A stretch of DNA of 64,000 nt. It comes from Paracoccaceae bacterium. Lineage in GTDB: Bacteria > Pseudomonadota > Alphaproteobacteria > Rhodobacterales > Rhodobacteraceae. The notes under the pieces are model-generated. The model made no database searches. It had not been told where the DNA came from and saw only the letters and a list, made by a program, of their open reading frames with translations. Positions within the stretch are counted from its first letter, which is position 1; each line of letters starts with the position of its first letter. The stretch spans positions 3,024,136-3,088,135 of the forward strand of contig JAWPMR010000001.1 in the NCBI GenBank assembly GCA_033344815.1. The letters are read 5' to 3'. The translations under genes were made by a program, and so were the position numbers. This document shows positions 1 to 9,618 of this stretch, one piece after another.

Positions 1-910
1 TCTGAACGGCCTCGTAAAGCCGTTCCCATTTCTGGCGTTCTTCTGCATATGACGCATCCAGCGGAGCACCTTCCGCAAAATCGTCCTGCATCGCGAACAT
101 CATACCGTTCGACACGTTGCCGTTGTGCGGGATGGCAACCACATCGCCACCGCTGACATCCTCATAGTTTTGCATCCATTTCCAGAGCTGACGCGGATCG
201 GTGGATCCCGTTGGCGGGCTGGTCGTGTAAGGTACGATCTGCCCTGCCCGTTCTGGTCCATCGCGAAAAATCACGTTGCGGTGCAGGTTGTTGCCGGACA
301 CCAATGACGTCCACTCATAAGCGATGAAAGTCGTGAAAACCCCCGGATCGTTAAACTCTTCCGCTGCCGCCATGATATCGTCCCAGACGCGTGCATAGGC
401 TGGCACGCCGGGCTGATAATTCAAAGCCGGGTCAAGCTCGCCATTCCCAAAGAGGCGAACAAGATCTTGCGCCGCCCGCAATGCATCCTCACCGCCTGCG
501 TTGAAAGCTTCATTCAAGTCGCGTCCTTGTTCTGTTGCCATGATATTAGGCGCGCCGCCCAGAATGTCGGTAATCACGCCCATGCCATCGGAATGATCCG
601 TGATCATGTAAAAGTCGAGCGGTTGGGAAAGTTTTGCCGGTTGCCCGGTGTTGGAGGTGACCTGATCCCCTCGGGCAAATCTGTAGGCATCACGCGGCAA
701 AAGCCGAGTGCCGCCACCGCCGGCATCAGCAGAAAGCATTGTATGCACATGGGTATCGCCAAAATAGACATTGGTCGGGAAAGCGCGATCCGCATAGGGC
801 GAGTACGGACGACCAGCAGGGCCAGACAATCCTTCCGGATCGATTGCGTCTTGGGCCTGCACCTCCACACTGAGTGTTGCAAGCAATGAAATCAGCAGGG
901 TGCGTTTCAC
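1..910 (-). CDS. DUF3604 family protein, 5' part (continues beyond the window)
   Basis: The gene enters from the left edge and reads leftwards, so only about 303 N-terminal residues are visible. A GTG start at 908-910 follows a good AAGGAA ribosome site. Residues 1-19 look like a signal peptide ending VQA-Q. Metal-binding motifs of the DUF3604 (PHP-like) family are clear: GDTHVHT at about 51-57, ITDHSDG at about 103-109, and a later AIPHNGN. The family is predicted to be metal-dependent and probably hydrolytic, here exported; the substrate is unknown. The next gene upstream on the same strand, for an outer-membrane protein, ends 15 bases before it, so the two are probably co-transcribed. Confidence 0.85.
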   Translation of the reverse strand, partial: MKRTLLISLLATLSVEVQAQDAIDPEGLSGPAGRPYSPYADRAFPTNVYFGDTHVHTMLSADAGGGGTRLLPRDAYRFARGDQVTSNTGQPAKLSQPLDFYMITDHSDGMGVITDILGGAPNIMATEQGRDLNEAFNAGGEDALRAAQDLVRLFGNGELDPALNYQPGVPAYARVWDDIMAAAEEFNDPGVFTTFIAYEWTSLVSGNNLHRNVIFRDGPERAGQIVPYTTSPPTGSTDPRQLWKWMQNYEDVSGGDVVAIPHNGNVSNGMMFAMQDDFAEGAPLDASYAEERQKWERLYEAVQ

Positions 911-924
911 AAGCGTTTCCTTCT

Positions 925-1707
925 CTATCTTGGCAAAAGTACCTTGAACGTCAGTCCGAGAGTGTCTTCCGGTCCAATTCGATCATCATAGAAGTTGCGT
1001 TCATAGGACAGCTGGACCTGAAACGGCACCTGTCCGAGTTTGGTGAGTTTGGAGACTTTCACGCCAAGCGGAAGGCTGGTAAACTCACTGGCCTCCCAAT
1101 CATAAACAAACGTCATATCGGAGGATCCGACAGACCAACCGTTCCCAAGTCCAACGTTCAGGATGGGTTGTATTGTTGAAATATTGACATCCGGGTCATC
1201 GTCGTCACCTGCAATTGTAAAGATGTTCTGGTTAAACAGCCCAAACAGGCCCCAACTCGGGCGCGCGACAAACCCCAAAGCAGGTCCCAGCCCCCATTTA
1301 TCGGCCGTCAAATCAGAGGACCCGGTCGGCAATAAAGCCACGGCTCCAATCCCATACCGACCCCAGGATTGATCAAAGGCCGCAAGATTGAAAACTGTGA
1401 TGTCCTGAAATCCGCTTTTTCCCGATGCCGTGTCAGTCGCATAAGGCAGCGTCACACGCGCGATGTTGTTAATACCACCGATCTGGAAAGGAATTGCAGC
1501 ACGAAATTGCAGTATGTTTTGGTCCGCACCACTGTTGTGCAGGTTTGGTGAATAGAAGTTCTGCAATTGGAAAGACATCAATGACGCTGTCGGATCACTG
1601 GCCTGGCTTTGCAGACTTTGCTCCTGCGCATGTGCACTTTGTCCGGAAATCAATAGTGCGGCAGTCGCCACGGTGTTCAAGGCCGAGTAACGGCGTGATT
1701 TGGACAT
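925..1707 (-). CDS. Outer-membrane transporter-like protein (phenol MetA-pathway type)
   Basis: A 260-residue protein with a signal peptide (cleavage near AHA-Q, residue 27) and alternating short hydrophobic and polar stretches that fit a beta barrel. It ends in a strand-like LGLTFKVLLPR. The overall pattern, including the repeated GLG and YDWEAS-type segments, resembles the Phenol_MetA_deg family of putative outer-membrane transporters; this is family resemblance only. It lies just upstream of the DUF3604 gene and is divergent from the Crp/Fnr gene across about 150 bases, which suggests that regulator may control it. Confidence 0.65.
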   Translation of the reverse strand: MSKSRRYSALNTVATAALLISGQSAHAQEQSLQSQASDPTASLMSFQLQNFYSPNLHNSGADQNILQFRAAIPFQIGGINNIARVTLPYATDTASGKSGFQDITVFNLAAFDQSWGRYGIGAVALLPTGSSDLTADKWGLGPALGFVARPSWGLFGLFNQNIFTIAGDDDDPDVNISTIQPILNVGLGNGWSVGSSDMTFVYDWEASEFTSLPLGVKVSKLTKLGQVPFQVQLSYERNFYDDRIGPEDTLGLTFKVLLPR

Positions 1708-1858
1708 AGTTCACCACCCTTGCCAGAAATAATCCGACGCCCCCACATTCACTCAGTACGCAACACGTTTGACGCCGTTAACGAATCAAGAGTAGCACTG
1801 TTTGGGAGAAAGGTTTGTCCGCAAATAGACATTCTCTCTATCTGAAAGTGTATTTCCG

Positions 1859-2551
1859 ATGGACCACAAAACCAAGGCGATACTAACGGAAGGGTGGTTA
1901 GCCCAATTTTCAGCCGCGTTTTCTGATGCTCTTCTGGCGGAAGGAACCCTAATGCGGATTGGTCGAGGCACGACTGTCTACAATGCGGGTGAAGATCATT
2001 GCTGCCTCTATGGCGTGGTCAAAGGCAGTTTGCGCTTCGTTATTACCATGAACGAACAGCCACCGCGTTTTGCGCATCTCGTCGGTCCAGGCACCTGGTT
2101 TGGCGAAAATGAGTTGGTATTGGGAAGATCTGCCATTCTCGAGGTGACAAGCGCGACTGATGCGACGCTGTTTCGCTTGAACCAGGTGCAATTTGAAAGG
2201 CTCTTGGAGTCTCATCCTGTAGGCTGGAGGGCGATTGCTGCACTGTCGACCATGAATGTAGGTTTGGCCATCGGTTCTGTGGACGATTTGATGATCCGCG
2301 ACCCTCGGCAGAGGGTGTGCGCTGTGCTCCTGCGGCTGGCAGCACAGCCCAATGCGCCTCAAGGGCAGCCGCCTATGGACACACTCGCCTTGACACAAAC
2401 CGATCTTTCCACTGCGGCGAACCTGTCGAGGTCAAAAACAGCTGAAATCCTGGGCTCGCTTGCCGCCGCGGGCGCCGTGGAAACGATCTACGGCGGACTC
2501 AAGATCGTAAGAGCGGAAATCCTTGAGACAGAACTCGCCAAAACCATGTAA
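1859..2551 (+). CDS. Crp/Fnr family transcriptional regulator
   Basis: A 230-residue regulator with an N-terminal cyclic-nucleotide-binding-like barrel (about residues 25-130, containing GPGTWFGE) and a C-terminal winged helix. The recognition helix is LSTAANLSRSKTAEILGSLA at about 180-199. The N-terminal cysteine cluster of FNR-type oxygen sensors is absent; only a CC pair lies in the sensor barrel. The effector is therefore unknown. The gene is divergent from the outer-membrane protein gene. No clear FNR-like TTGAT-N4-ATCAA site was seen in the spacer. Confidence 0.85.
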   Translation: MDHKTKAILTEGWLAQFSAAFSDALLAEGTLMRIGRGTTVYNAGEDHCCLYGVVKGSLRFVITMNEQPPRFAHLVGPGTWFGENELVLGRSAILEVTSATDATLFRLNQVQFERLLESHPVGWRAIAALSTMNVGLAIGSVDDLMIRDPRQRVCAVLLRLAAQPNAPQGQPPMDTLALTQTDLSTAANLSRSKTAEILGSLAAAGAVETIYGGLKIVRAEILETELAKTM

Positions 2552-4603
2552 GCACCGCAAGCGAACTTGTCATGGAAGGATTGCACATCAACATGGAAAG
2601 ACGGGCGAGCGACCAAAGCGATGCTCGACCCTTTAACGCCGAGACTAGGTCTATGCAGATAAATCTCACATCCGCGTTTGCGCAAAATTCGTCCTTCATC
2701 TCGATGATGGCGGTCATCGGTTTTTTTGCATTGCGTTTCAACGTAGTAATTTTCACTCCCTTGGTCAGAACAACACAAGTCCTGCTGTCCCGCACCAGCA
2801 TTGGCACACGCAACAAATTGGGTTTGTCTGCAAGGGCGCCTAGGCATCCGGGGGCCATTCATTGCGTCCGAAAATTGCATCTGGCGTTGTCTTACTCCCA
2901 TACGTGCCGGCGAAACGCCCGCGCGCTTTACGTTTAGACCTTCGACTGACAACCAGCTCGCGACTCGTGCGGAAACAGAAGACACTATGTGGTTCGTCCT
3001 TTGGCGGGCTTATGCTTTGGATAAAAGGGTTTCTCTCGGCTAGACTCATGCACATGCAGCAAGTACCAGTTCAATGAAACGATGACTTGCCTACCAGTTG
3101 CCAGCTTTGTTGGCCAAACCCGCGCTGATCGATCAAGTGGGCACTGATGGCGCATTTCCTGAAAGGTTACTTTGCTGAAAGTTCCGCACCAAACATCCCA
3201 CTCCAGTTGCAGATGTACTATGCCAACCGTTTCAGTCGAAAGAGCGATCATTGAATTTATCAAGCGTAACTCGAAAAGCCAAAGAGTGTTCGCCCCGGCG
3301 CGTCAATGGTTTCATTATCGCGCAACAGTCTTACGATATGAGTTCGGTCAAATAGACGATGTTTTCCGGCCGCTGTATTTTTTTGGCGGTGGTTTTCCTG
3401 GGCGAGGGCGGTGCGAGTGACGGGACGCGAGGTACCAGGATGCATGCGTGTTTTGACCGCCACGGGTGACCCTCTGATCCGGATGCGTAAGGCATTGCGG
3501 GGGCCTTCGATGCGGCGTCTTGAAAACCTTTGGCGCGCGCATCGCGCCATGATGCGGCAGGGTTCTGGCGATCAGCCTGTCAAAGCGGGCGCCCGTGATC
3601 CAGCCACCGGGGTGAGGCGGCGCGGTTCAAGAAATAAAAAATGTCGGTGTGTTTGCTGGCCTCACGCCACGACGCTCTCAATCCGGTGAAAGGGAGGGGG
3701 CAGGGCGCATCCCAAAAGGCGGGGATCGTGATCTGCGGCGGCCACCACATCAATCCCTCGAATCAAACAGCCATGATCCTTGCTGGCAGGGGCGACAGGC
3801 CGGCACCCGCGAAAAGGCTGCAAAAACCTGCCGCTGCTGCCGGGAAGATCGCGATCACCCTGCACTGAATCCGGCGCAATGAAACAGTTCATGACCCAAA
3901 CATGGGGACTGCGGCGTGAGCAAAACAACCACCACCTGCCCGATAGATCATGTTGGCCGATCAAGCCGGCCTGTTGTGGCAGCGGTGGCACACTTCTGCC
4001 CGGGCTAATGCCATTCCGACTGATCAAACCCCGGACGCCCTCATCAAGCGCCAGGACCAACTTCACATAGACCCCCAAAGGATACGCAGCCCGAACACGT
4101 CACCCCCTCGCACTCACAGAACCGCTTGTCGCCCGGGGCATCGAAAACGGGTCCATGATCGTGATCTGTCGAGCAGATCAAAACGGTCATTCCGTCTCCA
4201 GTCGGTACTTGAGAAAAGCCGACCCATCAAAGTCCACCTCGCCGACAAATGTTGCCCCAAGTCTCTTCAGCCCACCCAGATTCCTGCGTGACAGCGGCAA
4301 CAAAAACGTCACGAAAGAGCAAAACCGCAATGCCAACGTATCTTGAAAAAAACGATCTCTGCAGCAAACCGATGAACTTTGAGCACATAAGTCGACAGAT
4401 TGAGCTCCCAAGAATCAAGATGGTCTACACCATTGGAATACATTCGATTTGTTCGAGAAATACGCATCGATAGACCCGTCCAGTATCCGCGACCTGCCCG
4501 CGAAACCGGCATCTATTTCACCGCAAACGCCATTCCGTCGCGCGTTTATCACCGCGGCAGTTTGGCCCAGTGTACAAAGCGTACCCCACTCTAACTCAGG
4601 GGT
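2552..4603. other. Gene-poor region, about 2 kb, nothing recognised
   Basis: All frames on both strands were read. Open frames are short, overlap one another on both strands and show no domain motif or convincing ribosome site. The best candidates (about 2499-2858 minus, 3411-3689 plus, 3662-4078 minus) have skewed compositions typical of shadow frames. The stretch may be decayed coding DNA, but no source family could be identified. Confidence 0.5.
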
Positions 4604-4729
4604 GTGACCGAAGATCATGAGAAAAGACAGCGGCAACGAGAATTTCGACGACGTGCAATCCTTTGGGTCGGCACGTCACTCGTGCTGCCACCGCTCCTCG
4701 CATCCTCATTGATCCAACTGTTTTACTAA
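4604..4729 (+). CDS. Possible 41-residue membrane peptide
   Basis: A GTG start is followed by a strongly basic segment (about residues 6-17, many Arg, Lys and Gln) and then one hydrophobic segment (about residues 18-40) ending at TAA. The arrangement is that of a small single-pass membrane protein with a cytoplasmic positive N terminus. A weak AGGGG ribosome site lies close to the start. It precedes the RegA-like gene by 167 bases. It could equally be a chance frame or a remnant. Confidence 0.25.
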   Translation: MTEDHEKRQRQREFRRRAILWVGTSLVLPPLLASSLIQLFY

Positions 4730-4896
4730 AGGTTCGGTCCGTGATTGCGCTCTGGATCAACAACCAGTGCTGACTCGCGGCCTGCCCACACTGGACGCAT
4801 GCGGTGCAGGCATGTGCTCTGCCTTGTCGCGACGGATTGACGCGAGGGTCATCTGCCACGGGTATTGTTCCGTATAGACAATAAAGGAGAAATAAA

Positions 4897-5451
4897 ATGA
4901 CGCACACTTCACGTGGCAGTACAATTTTGATCGTCGAAGATGATGATTGCTTGCGCGAACGCCTTGAGAAGGCCATGAGCAAACGCGGCTTTGCGGTGCG
5001 GAGCGCGTCTGGTGTGGCGGACGGGCTTGCCTCTCTGGCGGACAACATGCCCCAATACGCGATCATCGACCTTCGTCTTTTAGACGGTAGCGGCCTGGAT
5101 GTCGTGAAAGCGTTGGAAGAACGAACGCCTGATGCCCGGGCGATTATCCTCACGGGATACGGAGACATTCCTACAGCCGTCGCCGCTGCGCGCATCGGTG
5201 CGGTGGATTATATCGCCAAGCCTGCCACTGCTGACGAGATCGTGGACGTCTTGATGACACCCAAGGATCAGACCCCACCGGCACCGGAACATCCAATTTC
5301 GCCCGAGGACGCTCGGGTCGAGCATATCGAACATGTTTTTCATAAGGCTGGTGACAACGTTTCCTTAGCTGCGCGCCTTCTGAATATGCACCGGCGCACC
5401 TTGCAACGGATTCTCAAACGTCACGGAGTATCGGCAAATGCGACGCAGTGA
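4897..5451 (+). CDS. RegA/PrrA/ActR-family response regulator (paralogue)
   Basis: A 184-residue two-domain regulator. The receiver domain (about 8-125) has the acidic pocket VEDD, the phospho-acceptor D58 in IIDLRLLDGSGLDV, the LTGYG motif and a conserved lysine in YIAKPA. The C-terminal FIS-type helix-turn-helix, LLNMHRRTLQRILKRH, is nearly that of RegA/PrrA/ActR redox regulators. The N terminus and linker diverge from canonical RegA, and no regB-type kinase is visible nearby, so it is probably a second copy. An AAGGAG site sits 9-10 bases before the ATG. The membrane methyltransferase-like gene follows after about 190 bases. Confidence 0.85.
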   Translation: MTHTSRGSTILIVEDDDCLRERLEKAMSKRGFAVRSASGVADGLASLADNMPQYAIIDLRLLDGSGLDVVKALEERTPDARAIILTGYGDIPTAVAAARIGAVDYIAKPATADEIVDVLMTPKDQTPPAPEHPISPEDARVEHIEHVFHKAGDNVSLAARLLNMHRRTLQRILKRHGVSANATQ

Positions 5452-5639
5452 AACGGACCTGATCGTTTTGCAGGTCTCGACGGCCCGCCCTCCCCAAAAG
5501 GGCAGCGTTAAGTCTACTCGCCAACCGGACAAGCGCTCAGTTAGATTGAAAAGTATCGCCAATGCTGCGCCGCGAGAAGCGGGTTCAGTACGATCAACAT
5601 GCGCATCAAGCGCCCTTTTGGCCCTCGGTTGAACGCGCG

Positions 5640-6464
5640 ATGAGCAGCACACAGATTGACAGGCTCACCGCCTTGATACGCGGTGCTTTGCACCCCCCAC
5701 CGGGCGGCAGGCGTATATTTGTGGCGCTGATGTTTGGCGCGTTGGTGCATGCTGTTTTCGCAGCTGCAGTCCTCGCAATGATACTGGCTATGTTTTTCGG
5801 GATGAGCCGTAGCTTGGGGACAGTCCAATGGCCATATGCAGCTTTCGCGAACGCCGTACTTGTCCTTCAATTTCCGGTAGTACACTCGTTGCTGCTGACG
5901 CGCAATGGAGGCCGCTTGCTGGCCGCCCTGATACCCGGGTCATACGGGCGCACTCTGGCGACGACGACCTATGCGATCATCGCTTCGGTTCAGCTTCTGC
6001 TGCTATTCGTATTCTGGAGCCCGAGCGGCATCATTTGGTGGCAAGCGGAGGGCATTGCGTTCTATGCAATCCTCTGCGCCTATGCAGCGTCTTGGGGCCT
6101 TTTGATCAAGGCCAGCTTCGATGCGGGAGCGGAGGTTCAGTCGGGTGCGCTCGGGTGGATGTCAATGATGCAGAATATCAAGCCGAAGTTTCCGGGGATG
6201 CCGACCAACGGGACGTTCCGGCTCATTCGTCAACCGATCTATGTGGCCTTCGCGCTGACGCTCTGGACTGTGCCGGTCTGGACTCCGGATCAACTGGCAT
6301 TGGCCCTCACCTTCACGCTCTATTGCCTCGCGGCGCCGAAACTCAAGGAGCGCAGATTTGCCAGACGCTATGGCGCGCGCTTTCGCGCCTACCAGCGCAA
6401 GGTGCCATATGCGGTCCCGTACCTGACCCGGAGGAGCAAGAATGGCCGACGTGAAACGCAATAA
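5640..6464 (+). CDS. Isoprenylcysteine methyltransferase/NnrU-like membrane protein
   Basis: Roughly 274 residues with about six hydrophobic segments and a soluble C-terminal tail rich in Arg. The C-terminal third, with FRLIRQPIYVAF and later KLKERRFARRYG and FRAYQRKVPYAVP, matches the membrane methyltransferase superfamily (ICMT, NnrU, MddA), in which this part binds S-adenosylmethionine. The substrate cannot be told. The ATG at 5640 is chosen because the predicted protein then starts MSSTQIDRL; an upstream ATG at 5562 would add 26 residues. The 3' end overlaps the UbiG-like gene by 23 bases, which indicates translational coupling. Confidence 0.7.
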   Translation: MSSTQIDRLTALIRGALHPPPGGRRIFVALMFGALVHAVFAAAVLAMILAMFFGMSRSLGTVQWPYAAFANAVLVLQFPVVHSLLLTRNGGRLLAALIPGSYGRTLATTTYAIIASVQLLLLFVFWSPSGIIWWQAEGIAFYAILCAYAASWGLLIKASFDAGAEVQSGALGWMSMMQNIKPKFPGMPTNGTFRLIRQPIYVAFALTLWTVPVWTPDQLALALTFTLYCLAAPKLKERRFARRYGARFRAYQRKVPYAVPYLTRRSKNGRRETQ

Positions 6465-7161
6465 TCTGGAAATCTACGACGAGGTGGCTGCGCAGTGGTG
6501 GTCGGACGACATTCGCTGGGTACGCACTCTCAAGAACCTTGTGCCCGGACGTCTGGCATGGTTTGATCGCCATGTGGATTGGTCTGGGATCGAGGTCTTG
6601 GACCTCGGATGTGCCGGGGGATTCATGGCCGAAGCCCTCAGTGACCGCGGCGCACGGGTTACTGGCATAGACCCCGCAGCACAGGCCATCAAAGCCGCGC
6701 GCGGCCACGCGCAGATGTCAGGCAGATCTATTGAGTATGACGTCGGCGTGGGCGAGGATTTGCCCTATGATGACGCGCGCTTTGATGCTGTCGTTTGCGT
6801 CGATGTGTTGGAACATGTAACTGATTTGACCAAAGTGCTCGCGGAAGTTGAACGGGTCCTCAAACCGGGTGGCTTATTCCTTTTTGACACGATCAACCGC
6901 AACCCCATTTCGCGCTTGGGTGCCGTCATCGTGGCAGAAAACATCCTGCGCCTCTTGCCCAAAGGCACGCATGACCCAGCGCTTTTCATTAAACCGCGTG
7001 AGTTGCGTGTGGCGCTCGAGCGCGCGGCATTAACGCCGGGTCCCATGACAGGACTGGGTCCGCTTGGTATTAACCGACGCGGTGATCTGGTTTTTGGCCC
7101 TCTTCCCCTTAAAAGCGTCATCTACATGGGGCTTGCTCGGAAACCGAAAGGACCATTGTGA
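6442..7161 (+). CDS. UbiG-like class I SAM-dependent methyltransferase
   Basis: A 239-residue Rossmann methyltransferase. Motif I is VLDLGCAGGFMAE (about 53-65), followed by the acidic GIDPAAQAI, VVCVDVLEHV and a LKPGGLFLFDTINRN segment. The last two are typical of UbiG, the O-methyltransferase of ubiquinone synthesis. Its setting beside a RegA paralogue and a membrane methyltransferase-like protein, not with other ubi genes, suggests a paralogue with another quinone-like or lipid substrate; that is inference. It overlaps both neighbours. Confidence 0.8.
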   Translation: MADVKRNNLEIYDEVAAQWWSDDIRWVRTLKNLVPGRLAWFDRHVDWSGIEVLDLGCAGGFMAEALSDRGARVTGIDPAAQAIKAARGHAQMSGRSIEYDVGVGEDLPYDDARFDAVVCVDVLEHVTDLTKVLAEVERVLKPGGLFLFDTINRNPISRLGAVIVAENILRLLPKGTHDPALFIKPRELRVALERAALTPGPMTGLGPLGINRRGDLVFGPLPLKSVIYMGLARKPKGPL

Positions 7162-7553
7162 CTGAGATAGCACTATTGACCACTGCGCTTTTATTTGGCG
7201 GCACCGTTCTTTACGCCTTTGGTTTCGCGGCGTTTGTCTTCAACACGCTCTCGGCAGAGATCGCCGGGCCGTTGATCCGCAGCGCATTCCCGCATTTTTA
7301 CCTGTTTGTTCTGGCTACCTCAACGCTGGCGTGTGTTCTGAGCTTTTCCACCGACGCGATTTCCGCCTTGCTTCTGGCATTGATCGCGCTGACCACTCTT
7401 CTTGCGCGTCAGCTTCTGATGCCAGCGATTAACACGGCAACGGACGAAGGCGCGAAGTCTCGCTTCAAGATACTGCATACCCTGTCCGTTGTGATCACTT
7501 TGGCGCATATCGTTGCGGCGGCAGTCGTTATCGTGCGCCTCTCTAACGGATGA
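7158..7553 (+). CDS. DUF4149/TMEM205-like membrane protein
   Basis: A 131-residue protein with four hydrophobic segments. A GTG start overlaps the stop of the UbiG-like gene (GTGA), so it is the last member of the operon. The motif LMPAINTATDEG and the following SRFKILHTLSV are typical of DUF4149 proteins, whose members have no firmly established role. It probably works with the preceding methyltransferases at the membrane. Confidence 0.75.
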   Translation: MTEIALLTTALLFGGTVLYAFGFAAFVFNTLSAEIAGPLIRSAFPHFYLFVLATSTLACVLSFSTDAISALLLALIALTTLLARQLLMPAINTATDEGAKSRFKILHTLSVVITLAHIVAAAVVIVRLSNG

Positions 7554-8102
7554 AAGAAACATTGCGGGTCAAACGGTGTGTTGCGCGCGCCTCATCGATG
7601 CTCGGGAACAATGGCAGCAAATCAACCGTTTGACCCGGTGATCCACCGCGTGTCTTATCTGATGTGCGTATTCCTGTACGCGAACAGTGGTACTCTCCAT
7701 TGCATGACAGAGCATGAAGCGATTTGGCGGGACGAGACGTGCCATTGCAAACCATGCTGCAAACGGTGTCGGCCATAAGCTCATTTGCGGATCTCAGGTC
7801 CGAACTTTTGCATCTAAGATGGAGAGTTGAGCGTCTGCTGCGATCCCCTGTTCAGCCACAACGTCACGAAAGCCGCAGTTAGAACGTGGATATAGAAACC
7901 ACCAGTATAGGGCCAACAGAATGGTGTTTGTGGGGAATACGGTTCCCTTATGGCCGCAAGAGACGATTGCCGATCGATCAATGTTTGAAGGAATTGTGGC
8001 ATGTCATTGGGGCCCCGCAGGATGCGTAGGCAAAGTCTCCCGACTGACGTCCACTAACACAACCCAACCGATCAGCGTGACCGAAATAGCTGACCAAAAA
8101 AA
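7554..8102. other. Gene-poor spacer, nothing recognised
   Basis: Frames here are short and overlap on both strands. A minus-strand frame around 7814-7950 has a hydrophobic stretch, but no start, ribosome site or family pattern supports it. Confidence 0.45.
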
Positions 8103-8678
8103 TCACACGTCCGTCTGCTGAAATCGCTTATGTCGTCTTTTTTCCGCAGTGGCACAGTGCCCAAGGATTGCTGCATTTAGAGTTCGCCTATCAAATAGGA
8201 TTACATATGTTGCCGCAGGCTTTTTCGGTACGTCATCGAAGACATAGCCTCCTTTTAACTCCCACTTGCGCGTTGTTTCCTCAAGGATCCGATACATAAC
8301 CTGACGCGCGTTTTTCTCAGTTTTTTGCACCAAGGGCCCTAATTCCAACAAGCCTGTCACGGCAACCCGATTGAAAATGACCGCCTTTTCGATAGCGGTG
8401 AACTGCAAGAGTAAGCAGGCAGTATCATTAAGCGCGGCCGCCAAGTCGGATTGCCCGGATATTGCGGCCTTCGGAATTTCGCGGACAGTTTTCGCATTCG
8501 ATGCGATAAGCGTGCTGAACAGCGCCTGCTTGTTTGCATGCCGGGCATCAAGCGTTTCGTTTGACGCTTTCGCGCGTCTCGCGATTTGCAAGATGTTGGC
8601 CTTCTTGTAGCCCATCTGTTCCAAGACCTCAAAGGCTGCCGTCTCAATCTGGGCGCGGCGGGTGTCTTGTTTTTCCAT
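8103..8678 (-). CDS. TetR family transcriptional regulator
   Basis: A 191-residue protein. The N-terminal helix-turn-helix is of TetR type (TRRAQIETAAFEVLEQMGY then ILQIARRAKASNETL), and the rest is a variable ligand-binding helical domain. ATG at 8678 is chosen over an upstream in-frame start because GGGAAT lies just before it and the TetR domain then begins near residue 5. It is divergent, across about 80 bases, from a decayed DUF6544 gene that it may once have controlled. Confidence 0.8.
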   Translation of the reverse strand: MEKQDTRRAQIETAAFEVLEQMGYKKANILQIARRAKASNETLDARHANKQALFSTLIASNAKTVREIPKAAISGQSDLAAALNDTACLLLQFTAIEKAVIFNRVAVTGLLELGPLVQKTEKNARQVMYRILEETTRKWELKGGYVFDDVPKKPAATYVILFDRRTLNAAILGHCATAEKRRHKRFQQTDV

Positions 8679-8760
8679 GCTGGTATTCCCATCCCGAGTG
8701 ACTTGGCAGGAATTGTGCATGCGTTTACGGGTTGGAGACATGAAAAGAAAACAGACATAG

Positions 8761-9618
8761 GTGCCATTAGGTGGATCGTGATGGGCAGTGCAGGTTTTGT
8801 CGGTGCCTTGGCCGTCACAACCACAATCGAAAGCTGGACAATCCGGCGTGAAATCAACGCATTTGAGGCCCAGGTTTCAGTCATCGGCGCAGAAACGCCA
8901 GAGCTCAGTCTTGACCAAAGTGAGTTAGCAGATCTGCCACCCCCCTGTGGCGCTACATTGAATTCACTTTCCCCGATGACATAGCTGATCACCGCATTGT
9001 GCGCATGACAGCTGAAGGGTAGTTCCGCCGCCCATTGACCGAAGTTTTCAGCTTTTCCACCTCCGAGCAAGTGATCGCGCTGCGCGAACCCGCACTGATG
9101 TTTTCGGTGCAAACGCCAGTTGTTTCGAGCATTTTGACGCAGACTTGTGGCTTTTTCGTCAAGGGTGAGATGGAAATCAAGGCAAAATACGCTCAGTTAT
9201 GACCGTTTTGGATGAGAGCGAAACATCCGAACTGAATGAGATTTCACTCAGGCGATGGTTGTTGGAAAGCGTGCTGGTCCCACAAGGGCTTTTGCCTGCC
9301 GGGCCTGTCACTTGGCATGTACTCTACGAAAAATGTGCCCACGCGTAGGTGCAGGCCAATGGATTGCGTGTTTCCATGAAAGCGTGTTTCGATCAAAAGG
9401 TGCGCATGACCCATAGGATTGCCAAAGAGGATCGCGATCTGACGCCAGCTTATCATGGGTCAGGTGAACATGTCGCCCGCTCTGTCTACCGCTATCTCTC
9501 CGCCGTCATGATCCCCCATAAGTGCGTCATCTTCCGCTATGAGAATGGCGAAACCTATCCCTTCCTTGATGCCCGTATCACCGCCATCACCTTTGGACAG
9601 ATTTGTGAAAAGGAGTAG
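8761..9618 (+). pseudogene. Decayed DUF6544-family gene
   Basis: Family segments can be followed through all three plus frames: a membrane start (AGFVGALAV, near 8790), ELADLPPP (near 8930), RYIEFTFPDD after a frameshift near 8945, then an in-frame TAG near 9020 followed by FRRPLTEVFSFST and REPALMFSV. A stop and a further frameshift near 9200 precede ISLRRWLLESVLVPQGLLP and PVTWHVLYE, then another stop near 9346 before the tail with ARITAITF near 9590. At least two frameshifts and three stops interrupt it. It is divergent from the TetR gene at 8103-8678. The family's function is unknown. Confidence 0.75.

Noticed and set aside
604-882. Minus-strand frame of 92 codons inside the DUF3604 gene
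   Set aside because: The true DUF3604 frame, on the same strand, covers it and has family motifs; this frame has none.
1708-1858. Possible FNR box (TTGAC and ATCAA) in the spacer before the Crp/Fnr gene
   Set aside because: The half sites are separated by 11 bases, not the four needed, so the match is probably chance.
3662-4078. 138-codon minus frame considered as a transposase or decayed gene
   Set aside because: No DDE or other transposase motif could be found; several other frames overlap it.
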